Source of the DNA: Flagellimonas sp. CMM7
GTDB lineage: Bacteria > Bacteroidota > Bacteroidia > Flavobacteriales > Flavobacteriaceae
Direction of reading: 5' to 3'
NCBI RefSeq assembly: GCF_021390195.1
Contig: NZ_CP090003.1
Span: 291,001 to 355,000 of the forward strand
DNA length: 64,000 nucleotides
A model generated the notes under the pieces. That model was given only the letters and a program-made list of their open reading frames with translations, searched no databases and had not been told where the DNA came from. Positions within the stretch are counted from its first letter, which is position 1. Every line of letters starts with the position of its first letter. A program made the position numbers and the translations under genes. Positions 36,371-44,384 of this stretch are shown in pieces.

Positions 36371-38404
36371 ATGAAAAACACAGCTTGTACACTGCTCATA
36401 TTTTTAGTGAGCATTTCTCTTCATGCTCAAGAAGATGGATGGAGCATCTCTTCTAAAAAAGTAGAAAAATATACTGGTGTTGTTGCTGCAAACGGCAGAA
36501 TTGGGATTCTACCAGAGGACAAACCCTTTAAAACAAAATCCATAATCCTTAACAATGTCTATGACAAAGAATCTCCTTTAGGTGTGAGTCGCATTCTATT
36601 GGGAATGAACTTTGCCAATTTGGAAGTCGAAATCGATGAAGAAAAAATTACCGAAGAAAATGTATCAGATTGGGTACAAACCTTGAACATGAGAACAGCA
36701 GGGTTCACCACCAGTTTTTTGTTTAAGGACAAAGCAAGGGTTTCCTATACCATCTATGCATTGCGCAATGTTCAATACTCAGCTTATATTGATATACAGA
36801 TTGAGCCCTTAAAAAATATTGATATAAGGGCAACAGGAATCATTAGAACCCCGGATGAATATCATAGCCCAAACAGTACTTTTAGGGTACTTCAAGATTT
36901 GGAAACCACCATGCCTATTCTTCAAACTGTGGCAGAGAGTAGACTAGGTAGGCATATGGTGGGCACTTCTGCAACATTTATTTGGCATGCGATTAATTCC
37001 ACAAGAGAGCACCAGCGGCCTGAACTTGTTCATGAGCAAGCTTCAGCTTACGATAACCGTCTAACCTTTGGACAAACATTGAAAAAGGGCGAAACTTTTG
37101 AATTTGCCTGGACAGGAGCTCAATGTTCAACACAAGATTTTGAGGACCCACAAACAGAATCGGAACGCTTTGTCATTTTTAATCTATTAACTCCGCGGTC
37201 TGATTTACTGGACCAACACAAAAAACTATGGGAAGACCTTTGGGAAGGCGATATTATTATTGAGGGGAATCTCCAAGATCAATTGGATGTTCGTTTGGCG
37301 CTATACCACCTTTATGCCTTTTCCAGAGGAGATTCAGATTTAAGCATAGCGCCTATGGGACTGTCCTCGCAAAATTATAATGGTCATATTTTTTGGGACA
37401 CGGAGCTATGGATGTTCCCCCCATTGCTAATGTTAAACCAAGATATTGCACGTTCACTGGTGAATTATCGCTCAGACCGACTGGGCAAAGCCAAAGAGAA
37501 AGCCATCAACTTTGGGTATAAGGGCGCCATGTTTCCTTGGGAAAGTGATGATACCGGTGAAGAAGCTACGCCTGCGTGGGCTTTAACCGGGACTTTTGAA
37601 CACCATATAACCGCCGATGTTGCCATTGCTTTTTGGAATTATTATAGAGTTTCCCAAAATCTCGATTGGTTAAAAACAAAGGGATATCCTCTTATGAAAG
37701 AAGTAGCGGATTATTGGGTAAGTCGTTCCACAAAAAATGAAGATGGGACTTATAGCATCAAAAATGTGGTGGGTGCCAATGAGTTTGCCCCCAATGTGGA
37801 TGATAATGCCTTTACCAATGGTTCGGCCATAACGGCATTGCAATATGCCACAGAAGCTGCAAAAACAGTTGGAGAAATAGCAGACCCACTGTGGAATGAG
37901 GTTGCTTCCAAAATCAGAATTTTAAAATTTGAAGATGGAACAACGAAGGAGCATTCCACATATGCCGGAGAACGCATTAAACAAGCAGATGTGAATTTAT
38001 TGACCTACCCTTTGGACGTGGTAAACAATGAGGAGACGGTCTTGAAAGATTTAATGTACTACGAACCCAAATTGGCTGAAGAAGGACCGGCTATGGGGCA
38101 ATCCGTGTTTGCTGTTATTTATGCACGCTTGGGAAATACCAAAGAGGCATACCGATTGTTTAGGAGAAGTTACGAACCTAACAAAAGACCCCCCTTTGGC
38201 GCTTTGGCCGAAGCCGCAACAAGTGATAATCCCTATTTTGCTACAGGCGCAGGAGGAATGCTTCAGGTGGTATTGTTTGGTTTTGGAGGTTTGAACATCA
38301 CCAATGAAGGAATCCTTCAGAAAAACCCAGTTCTCCCTAAAGAATGGAAATCATTGACCCTAAAAGGGATTGGCCCTAGGAAAGAAACGTTCAAAGTAGA
38401 ATAA
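36371..38404 (+). CDS. Secreted glycoside hydrolase / phosphorylase family GH65
   Basis: 677 residues, shorter than the roughly 760 of cytoplasmic maltose phosphorylases. It has a Sec signal (TACTLLIFLVSISLHAQ), so it is periplasmic. The GH65 (alpha/alpha)6 core includes YNGHIFWDTELWMFPPLLML near residues 336-355, GYKGAMFPWESDDTGEEATP near residues 382-401, and VVGANEFAPNVDDNAFTN with the presumed catalytic Glu471. The C-terminal barrel ends with FGFGGLNITNEGI. GH65 enzymes cleave alpha-glucosides such as maltose, trehalose or kojibiose by phosphorolysis or hydrolysis. Export makes hydrolysis the more natural guess. Cotranscription with pgmB is likely from the 13-bp gap. Confidence 0.9.
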   Translation: MKNTACTLLIFLVSISLHAQEDGWSISSKKVEKYTGVVAANGRIGILPEDKPFKTKSIILNNVYDKESPLGVSRILLGMNFANLEVEIDEEKITEENVSDWVQTLNMRTAGFTTSFLFKDKARVSYTIYALRNVQYSAYIDIQIEPLKNIDIRATGIIRTPDEYHSPNSTFRVLQDLETTMPILQTVAESRLGRHMVGTSATFIWHAINSTREHQRPELVHEQASAYDNRLTFGQTLKKGETFEFAWTGAQCSTQDFEDPQTESERFVIFNLLTPRSDLLDQHKKLWEDLWEGDIIIEGNLQDQLDVRLALYHLYAFSRGDSDLSIAPMGLSSQNYNGHIFWDTELWMFPPLLMLNQDIARSLVNYRSDRLGKAKEKAINFGYKGAMFPWESDDTGEEATPAWALTGTFEHHITADVAIAFWNYYRVSQNLDWLKTKGYPLMKEVADYWVSRSTKNEDGTYSIKNVVGANEFAPNVDDNAFTNGSAITALQYATEAAKTVGEIADPLWNEVASKIRILKFEDGTTKEHSTYAGERIKQADVNLLTYPLDVVNNEETVLKDLMYYEPKLAEEGPAMGQSVFAVIYARLGNTKEAYRLFRRSYEPNKRPPFGALAEAATSDNPYFATGAGGMLQVVLFGFGGLNITNEGILQKNPVLPKEWKSLTLKGIGPRKETFKVE

Positions 38405-38445
38405 TCCGTAAGGAGCTATTTTTCAATTGGTTGTTTTTTATTCTC

Positions 38446-38453
38446 TATTTTTA
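38446..38453 (+). promoter_or_regulatory. Possible -7 box (TATTTTTA) for the TPR/LuxR-type gene
   Basis: Seven of eight positions match TAnnTTTG, with TTGG 16 bp upstream; 18 bp before the ATG at 38472. Confidence 0.35.
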
Positions 38454-38471
38454 GTAGGTAAACCAACCTCC

Positions 38472-40346
38472 ATGAAAACCTCAATATTACTCCTTTTAGT
38501 CTTTTTCAGCTATACCCTGTTCACTTCTGCACAAGAAAACCAAAGGTTAGACAGTCTGCAAAGTGTTCTTAAAACACAAGAAGATGATACCTTAAAAGTG
38601 GCCACTTTGGAGGAGTTGTTTTTAGAGGAGTTTTATACGGATCCCAGTAAAGCTAAAAAATATATAGAACAAAGCCTTAAGCTTTCTAAAAAATTGAATT
38701 TTGCGGATGGTGAAGGATTTGCCAATTACTATTTGGGTGCTGGCTATTATCAAACCATAGGAAAAAATGATTCTGCTAGGTATTATATCAATGAAGCGCT
38801 ATCCATTTTCAAACGCATAAAGCACGAAGAATACGTCGTTAAAATGACCAATGCTTTGGGAGTTGTAGAATACACTTCTGGGAATTATCAAAAAGCAATC
38901 GAATATTATAATATCGGAATTGATTATTCAAGAAAATACAAACATTGGGACAACCTAGCAAATAGACTTGGGAACAAATCCTTGGCTTATATTAATAAGG
39001 GAGACTATAACCTTGGAGTCAAATACTCCATAGAATCCTTAAAACTATTTGACAGTTTAAGTTCAAAATCCAACACATTACAACTTAAAATTCATACCGC
39101 TACCGCTGCGGTGCGGGTAGGATATGCAGAAATGGGTTTAGAAAATCATGAAAAAGCATTGGAATACTTTGATCGCGCATTAGATATTTACGATGGAATA
39201 GATGATGTTGTGCATATGGGCCATACCTACTCAGATATTGGTAATGTTCATTTAGAGCTTGGCAATTATGATTTGGCCATCGAAAATTATCTCAAAGCAC
39301 TGGACATCTCAAAAGAAAAAAAAGTTCCTATAATGAAAGGTTACGTTTTGGTCAATCTAGGAAAAGTCTATAAAAAGAAAGGCAATTATAACAAGGCTCT
39401 TTCCATTCTCATGGAAGGATTGCCCATTAATAAAGAGTTTGGAACAAAAGATGATCTTGCCCTTAATTTCAAACAGTTGGGACACACATATATGAAAAAA
39501 GGTGACCCTGATCAGGCTCTTACATATTTTAATAAGTCCATTGCTTTAGCTGACTCAATAGAAGCAGCTGAAATTTTATCTGAAGCCTCTTTAAACAGAG
39601 CTGAAGTATATCACAATCTTCAACAATATAGGAATGCATATCTGGATCAAAAGAAACATCAATTTATCAATGACAGTATTTTCAATGCAAAAAAATCTCA
39701 ACAAATAGAGGAACTCCGAACCATTTATGATACAGAAAAAAAAGAGCAACAAATTGCATTGCAAGACAAGGAAATTACCGTTTTGGAACAACAGGCTGAA
39801 ATCAGTACCCTTCAAAAAGTACTTTTGGGTATTGGTCTTTTACTCTCTTTAATTGGTTTTTACGCCATTCGCCAAAAATTAAAACGCAACAAACTCGAAA
39901 AAGAAAAGGTAGATGCCGAACTTGCCTTTAAAAAGAAAGAACTCACCACCCACGCACTGCATTTGGCCAAAAAGAACGAAGTTTTAGAAAGCCTAAAACA
40001 AAAGGCCCAAGAGCTCAAAGAAAACGAGGAATCCAAAAAGGGCTATCAGCAGCTTATTAGAACCATCAATTTTGATCTACAGGACGACAATAATTGGGAA
40101 AATTTTGCGCGTTATTTTGAAGAAGTACACAAAGATTTTAATAGCAATGTGAAGTTAAAATTTCCGGATGTTACTTCAAATGAACTTCGTTTAATGGCAC
40201 TTTTAAAGATGAATCTGTCCTCAAAAGAGATTGCCAATATCCTTAATATTTCCCCTGAAGGGATAAAAAAAGCCCGTTATCGACTCCGCAAAAAGTTGGA
40301 CATTACCACGGAAGATTCTTTACAAGATTTGGTGTTATCCCTTTAA
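38472..40346 (+). CDS. TPR-repeat membrane protein with C-terminal LuxR-like HTH
   Basis: 624 residues from the ATG at 38472. A Sec signal (TSILLLLVFFSYTLFTSAQ) leads to a periplasmic array of tetratricopeptide repeats at about residues 30-385 (NYQKAIEYYNIGIDYSRKYK, ENHEKALEYFDRALDIYDGI, GNYDLAIENYLKALDISKEK, DPDQALTYFNKSIALAD). A coiled-coil segment precedes one membrane span near residues 433-452 (VLLGIGLLLSLIGFYAI), another coiled coil follows, and the cytoplasmic end (SNELRLMALLKMNLSSKEIA, NILNISPEGIKKARYRLRKK) is a helix-turn-helix of the LuxR/two-component type. This one-piece sensor-regulator format is common in flavobacteria. The lipoprotein gene downstream is a candidate target. Confidence 0.9.
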   Translation: MKTSILLLLVFFSYTLFTSAQENQRLDSLQSVLKTQEDDTLKVATLEELFLEEFYTDPSKAKKYIEQSLKLSKKLNFADGEGFANYYLGAGYYQTIGKNDSARYYINEALSIFKRIKHEEYVVKMTNALGVVEYTSGNYQKAIEYYNIGIDYSRKYKHWDNLANRLGNKSLAYINKGDYNLGVKYSIESLKLFDSLSSKSNTLQLKIHTATAAVRVGYAEMGLENHEKALEYFDRALDIYDGIDDVVHMGHTYSDIGNVHLELGNYDLAIENYLKALDISKEKKVPIMKGYVLVNLGKVYKKKGNYNKALSILMEGLPINKEFGTKDDLALNFKQLGHTYMKKGDPDQALTYFNKSIALADSIEAAEILSEASLNRAEVYHNLQQYRNAYLDQKKHQFINDSIFNAKKSQQIEELRTIYDTEKKEQQIALQDKEITVLEQQAEISTLQKVLLGIGLLLSLIGFYAIRQKLKRNKLEKEKVDAELAFKKKELTTHALHLAKKNEVLESLKQKAQELKENEESKKGYQQLIRTINFDLQDDNNWENFARYFEEVHKDFNSNVKLKFPDVTSNELRLMALLKMNLSSKEIANILNISPEGIKKARYRLRKKLDITTEDSLQDLVLSL

Positions 40347-40399
40347 AAACAGGCATTCCGAAGCCTATCCGCTAATTGTTCCATCCTTATTTTTAAGGT

Positions 40400-40417
40400 G
40401 TCCACCTGTTGTCCACC
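40400..40417 (+). promoter_or_regulatory. 11-bp-phased direct repeat GTCCACC upstream of the lipoprotein promoter
   Basis: GTCCACC at 40400-40406 and again at 40411-40417, one helical turn apart, 4 bp before a T6 run that stands at -33 relative to the -7 box at 40449. The position fits binding of a dimeric activator on one face of the DNA. The regulator is not known. Confidence 0.5.
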
Positions 40418-40448
40418 CTAGTTTTTTCATTCCTTAAAACCAGCATTT

Positions 40449-40456
40449 TAGGTTTG
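40449..40456 (+). promoter_or_regulatory. -7 box (TAGGTTTG) for the pore-forming-like lipoprotein gene
   Basis: Full match to TAnnTTTG with a T6 run 21 bp upstream (40422-40427). Transcription would begin near 40460, exactly where a 7-bp inverted repeat starts. Confidence 0.6.
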
Positions 40457-40459
40457 TGG

Positions 40460-40573
40460 TGTTATGCATTGAACATAACAAGTTTTGTGGTCTTGCTCGG
40501 CTAAGGGCTGCAGACCGTTTCCCGGGCAGGTCACACAAAACAACAATCAAGTTTAACCCACAAAACAAAAGAG
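40460..40573 (+). promoter_or_regulatory. Structured 5' leader of the lipoprotein mRNA
   Basis: About 110 nt between the predicted transcript start and the ATG. A first hairpin pairs TGTTATG (40460-40466) with CATAACA (40474-40480). A second element has an outer stem GTTTTGT (40482-40488) with ACAAAAC (40535-40541), enclosing a hairpin GGTCT-T-GC (40489-40496) with GCAGACC (40510-40516) and a CCCGGG palindrome at 40521-40526. Shape suggests a regulatory RNA or a stabiliser; no known riboswitch class is recognised. Confidence 0.5.
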
Positions 40574-42259
40574 ATGAAAACAACAAATCTAACATTCAAC
40601 CGAATTTTTACACTACTCCTGTTTATAACGGTCGTAGCATGCAGCAAAGATGATTCTGGGACAAGCATGCCACCCGGACCAAATTCGGAACTGGAAAATA
40701 CCCAGTCCAATGTTGATACCAATGAATATGAGATAGACGAGGGGCAATTGGGCCTTAGCATTAGTGCAAGAAGTATAAAAAGAAAGGGATACGCTCCAAC
40801 TAAGGCCATTATTACCATATCTGAAGGAGCAAAAGCCGGTGATTATGAGGTCAACATAGGCCAAGATACGTTTTTGGCTAGCTTTTCATTCGAAAATAAA
40901 GACCTATCGGAAACTGAAAAGAACGAGCTTGAAGATGGTGTGGCCATGAGCATTACCATTGAGAATGCACTAGGTGAAGTCCTAGCGGTATTTACCAGCA
41001 CTAAAAAGTCTTTCACGTCCAGCCCTCTGGAAACAGAAGTAGACGACCCGACCAAAATCGATATCAACCCCATAGCTTTAAACCCAGAAGTAGATTATTA
41101 CCTGCAAATTTTAGATGCCAGCATTACTTCGGTTTTTGGAGCACCCTCGGCAACTTTGCGCACATCCACAACTGATTTTGATACTGAAGTTAGGGTGCGT
41201 CAAGCTTCAGATTTGGATTATGTAAACGATACACAACAGACTATTCTGTTTACCAAATTTAGATTTGAAACTGTAGACGCTGAAAACAATATCTTCAACA
41301 TTTTCAACCCCAACGGAAGTAAAAAACATTATCTGTACATGGATGCCAACAATAGATTAAACGTGCAATCTGAGGCGAACTATACCACAAATGGCGGCAA
41401 CACTCCAGATGCTGCATCACGGACCAATTATCAATTTAAGATTCAAAAAATAGACACGGGCAAATTTTTTATCATTCCACAAACAACCAACATCCCCTTA
41501 ATTGCTTCGGCAAGTTTGGCATCCATTACATCCCAAACTGTGGAAACTCCCTCACATTTTAGAATTTTAAATTTTGAAATTGACTGGAATTTCGAATCGA
41601 GGAACACCAGTTTTCTAGCCCCAATACTTCCTCCATCAAAAACTATCGCAGCCTATAATACGGCTCTTAAAAATTGCAGTAGCGGTCCATTGACCGATGA
41701 GGTGGGGGTAGTAAAAACTTTGACCAGAACGGATACCTACACATGGTCTGAATCCATTCAGGTAGCGACTTCCGTAGAAGCGAGTTTGTCCACAACCATT
41801 TCTTCTACGGTAGAAACTAGCGTGAACACACAGTTTTTTGGAGCCTCCAATTCGACGACGGCCTCTGTAACGGCAGGTTTAAGTGTGGGTCATACCACAA
41901 CAGAAACCAGAACGGAAACCGCTGAGACCAGCACTTCAGAAACTTTAGAACTTTCATCTAAAAGAATCATTACTGTTCCGGCTGGTAGGGGGACCGCTGC
42001 AGCAGATATTTATCAAGAGTACGAGAACATTCGTGTACCCTATGTCCAAGAATATCGTATTCGTGGAGATTATCAAAATGGGAATCCTTTAAGTGGATTA
42101 GAAATTATGTCCCAATTCAACTTTAATGGGTTTTCAGGTGTAATAAATGAGATTGGTTCTGACTTTATCGACATAACACTTAGGGGCACCACCGTAATAA
42201 GTCATTTAATATCAAAAGAAATAGTGACCAGGGATATTCCGGACGCCTGCACCAATTAA
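40574..42259 (+). CDS. Lipoprotein resembling aerolysin/ETX-MTX2-type pore-forming proteins
   Basis: 561 residues. Lipobox FITVVAC with Cys23 followed by SKDDSG, so lipid-anchored and probably surface-exposed. Residues about 45-160 form a beta-rich domain. Residues about 175-335 look beta-trefoil-like (KHYLYMDANNRLNVQSEANY, YQFKIQKIDTGKFFIIPQTT), as in ricin-type lectins. Residues about 380-500 carry alternating Ser/Thr-rich strands (TDTYTWSESIQVATSVEASL; SVGHTTTETRTETAETSTSE), then IITVPAGRGTAAADIYQEYE and NIRVPYVQEYRIRGDY. The last two segments match the pattern of aerolysin-like proteins, in which the Ser/Thr-rich hairpin inserts as a beta-barrel. Cys368 and Cys559 could form a disulfide. 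Family assignment is inference from pattern; no homologue is named. Own promoter and terminator. Confidence 0.6.
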   Translation: MKTTNLTFNRIFTLLLFITVVACSKDDSGTSMPPGPNSELENTQSNVDTNEYEIDEGQLGLSISARSIKRKGYAPTKAIITISEGAKAGDYEVNIGQDTFLASFSFENKDLSETEKNELEDGVAMSITIENALGEVLAVFTSTKKSFTSSPLETEVDDPTKIDINPIALNPEVDYYLQILDASITSVFGAPSATLRTSTTDFDTEVRVRQASDLDYVNDTQQTILFTKFRFETVDAENNIFNIFNPNGSKKHYLYMDANNRLNVQSEANYTTNGGNTPDAASRTNYQFKIQKIDTGKFFIIPQTTNIPLIASASLASITSQTVETPSHFRILNFEIDWNFESRNTSFLAPILPPSKTIAAYNTALKNCSSGPLTDEVGVVKTLTRTDTYTWSESIQVATSVEASLSTTISSTVETSVNTQFFGASNSTTASVTAGLSVGHTTTETRTETAETSTSETLELSSKRIITVPAGRGTAAADIYQEYENIRVPYVQEYRIRGDYQNGNPLSGLEIMSQFNFNGFSGVINEIGSDFIDITLRGTTVISHLISKEIVTRDIPDACTN

Positions 42260-42290
42260 ACATTCAAAGTTAGTTAGGCTAGTTAAAAAC

Positions 42291-42322
42291 AAAAAGCCCT
42301 GGGAACCACTCCGGGGCTTTTT
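42291..42322 (+). terminator. Intrinsic terminator after the lipoprotein gene
   Basis: A 12-bp stem with one G-U pair (AAAAAGCCCTGG against CCGGGGCTTTTT), loop GAACCACT, the 3' arm ending in the T-run. Confidence 0.9.
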
Positions 42323-42469
42323 AATAAAATCAAAACCAACCTAAACATATGAGTTAACCTACTCATATCTTTGAAAATTTCATAGCAATTTTCAGTAGTA
42401 AAACAACTACCTCTAAAAAAACCCTACTTTATTTTTAATTTTTTTTTGAAAAAGTTACTTTCACGTATA

Positions 42470-43015
42470 ATGACTACTCCTTTTTTTAAAGAATTATGCG
42501 AAGAACTTAAGTTAGGGGCCACTGAAAAAGGGCATCCTTTCAGGTATTTCGTATTGGGAACCCTTGGGTTAGACAATTCTATTGGGCAACGCATGCTTGT
42601 TTTAAGAAAAGTATATCAAGATTTGCGATTAACGTTTTATACGGATAATCGTTCCCCTAAAATAGCGCAGTTGCAAAAGAACAATACGGTTAGTGGGCTT
42701 TTTTATAATCCCACCAAAATGACACAATTAAGAATTGAGGGGAAAGCCATCATTGAGACTAACAAGGAACTATTAAAAGCGAACTGGGACAATATTCCTA
42801 TAAATAGACAAAAAGAGTACAACACAAGTAAATCTCCTGGAGATTCTATAAACAATCATACTGAAATTGAATATCTAAGCGAAAAAACCCATTTTAGCAT
42901 GGTGCATATTATTCCAGATAAAATGGATTTTTTAAAACTGGGAAATCACTATCATACGCGCGTTCAATTTTCACTGGTAGATGACGAATGGAAAGGCAAA
43001 TTTTCTGTTCCATAA
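42470..43015 (+). CDS. Pyridoxamine 5'-phosphate oxidase-like FMN-binding protein
   Basis: 181 residues from the ATG at 42470; a TTG eight codons upstream is possible. The split-barrel FMN fold is shown by PFRYFVLGTLGLDN, QRMLVLRKVYQDLRLTFYTD, and NNTVSGLFYNPTKMTQLRIEG, the pattern of the pyridoxamine-oxidase-like (Alr4036/Pyridox_oxase_2) group. It is shorter than true PdxH and lacks its typical C-terminal RLAP sequence, so the PLP-synthetic role is doubtful; flavin-dependent reduction of another compound is possible. The gene runs tail to tail into the GT39 gene with a 52-bp coding overlap. Confidence 0.8.
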   Translation: MTTPFFKELCEELKLGATEKGHPFRYFVLGTLGLDNSIGQRMLVLRKVYQDLRLTFYTDNRSPKIAQLQKNNTVSGLFYNPTKMTQLRIEGKAIIETNKELLKANWDNIPINRQKEYNTSKSPGDSINNHTEIEYLSEKTHFSMVHIIPDKMDFLKLGNHYHTRVQFSLVDDEWKGKFSVP

Positions 43016-44382
43016 ACTTCAAAAAAATATAAATTTTCTTTGTCCGGACCATATTGCAATAAACTATCAGTAGGCATTAAGCTTTCAGAAAGTCTACTCA
43101 GGGATGATAAGATGACATGAGGTTCATCATACTTTTTGGATTCTGGAATGGAGAAGTCGTCCAAAGTGAACAGCTCCTTTTTAGGGTTATACAATCTAAT
43201 CTGCCCCCCATAAGTAACATTGGGTAAAACCCAAATAGCCTCTGAATATTCCGTATTCAGTTTATTGGATAATCCTGAGTAATCAAAATGGATATCTGAA
43301 GTAATGCCAAGAAATCGTTCCGCTGGGGTACGCAAAGTTTGAAACACCAGAATCAATAAAAATAATGGCACCCCCCATTTTATAACTTTTTCACCCGCTA
43401 TATCTAAATTTCCTATCAACCATATCAAGTATGGCAAAAGCAATGGAAGCAACCACCTTGCTTGAACTTCTTGTACATTCATAAACATAAAAAACAGCAA
43501 CAGCACCGTAATTTGTAAAATCCCCATGTTTCGCAACCATTTTGGAGTATTGCTAGCATTCCATCTCACTTTTTTCAATAATAAAAACAGAGCAACTGCT
43601 AAGATTAAAGGAAATACCATTTCTAAAAAAGCCACGGTAGTTTCCAACAGAGGGGTTAAAACAGGAATCCCCTTCCCTTCTGTTTCTAATTTTGTACCAA
43701 TGCTTTCGCCAATAAAACCTAAATACTCTCCCTGTATCAACCAATAAAAATTTGGGGAAAAGAGCAGAAAAGCGATTATACAGGATACTAAAAGTTTAGG
43801 GTTCCATATAATCCGTTTTAGCGAAGCATCGAAAAAAGAAACTCCCAAAACCATCATTAAAAATATTGAATAGTTATATTTGGAAAGCATTCCAAAACCA
43901 AAGCAAACACCTAGAAAAAGGTAGTTGTAGACGGATCTCTTTTCTATTAATTGCACTATTACCAGAAGTGTCACTATAACCATAAAACAAAGTAATAAAG
44001 TATGTGATAGCCTTCTGAAAGCAAAATCAATAAAAACGGGAACGAAAGCTAAACCCAATACCATAACCTCAGCCTTTACCTTATTGTTAAGGACTTTTTT
44101 AGCAAGTTTATAAAAAGACAGGATTACGGCTCCAAAAAGAATTCCTCGTAAAAAGGAAAAAGAAAATTCGGTTACTCCAAAAACGCTGTTAATCGCTTTT
44201 TGAATCCAAGTATATAATGGGGGTTGATCATCATACCCCAGCCTCCACCATTGCGAATAATAGGCTTGCTCCGCATCTTCTAATTCCAGAGAAGTTTTTA
44301 GATAACTAACGATAATTATGGAAACAAAAGATGCGGACGCCAATAACCAAGCTAACGGTATCTTTTTCGCATTGTTTACCAC
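42964..44382 (-). CDS. Membrane glycosyltransferase of GT39/ArnT type
   Basis: 472 residues with about ten hydrophobic segments. Near the N-terminus, LEDAEQAYYSQWWRLGYDDQ then PPLYTWIQKAI is the acidic first-loop motif of lipid-phosphate-sugar-dependent transferases (PMT/ArnT), followed by GVTEFSFSFLRGILFGAVIL. Such enzymes move a sugar from a polyprenyl-phosphate donor to lipid A, a protein or another acceptor on the periplasmic face. The C-terminal 70 residues are soluble. It lies 2 bp after bshC on the same strand. The last 52 bp overlap the convergent FMN-protein gene. Confidence 0.85.
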   Translation of the reverse strand: MVNNAKKIPLAWLLASASFVSIIIVSYLKTSLELEDAEQAYYSQWWRLGYDDQPPLYTWIQKAINSVFGVTEFSFSFLRGILFGAVILSFYKLAKKVLNNKVKAEVMVLGLAFVPVFIDFAFRRLSHTLLLCFMVIVTLLVIVQLIEKRSVYNYLFLGVCFGFGMLSKYNYSIFLMMVLGVSFFDASLKRIIWNPKLLVSCIIAFLLFSPNFYWLIQGEYLGFIGESIGTKLETEGKGIPVLTPLLETTVAFLEMVFPLILAVALFLLLKKVRWNASNTPKWLRNMGILQITVLLLFFMFMNVQEVQARWLLPLLLPYLIWLIGNLDIAGEKVIKWGVPLFLLILVFQTLRTPAERFLGITSDIHFDYSGLSNKLNTEYSEAIWVLPNVTYGGQIRLYNPKKELFTLDDFSIPESKKYDEPHVILSSLSRLSESLMPTDSLLQYGPDKENLYFFEVYGTENLPFHSSSTSEN

Positions 44383-44384
44383 AT

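Noticed and set aside
40461..40560. Integron attC-like site in the lipoprotein leader (GTTTAAC present)
   Set aside because: The partner core GTTRRRY is missing and the stems do not have attC layout.
40456..40653. 65-codon reading frame beginning with GTG in the leader of the lipoprotein gene
   Set aside because: It starts inside the -7 box, upstream of the predicted transcript start, and runs into the lipoprotein gene in another frame; composition does not look like protein.
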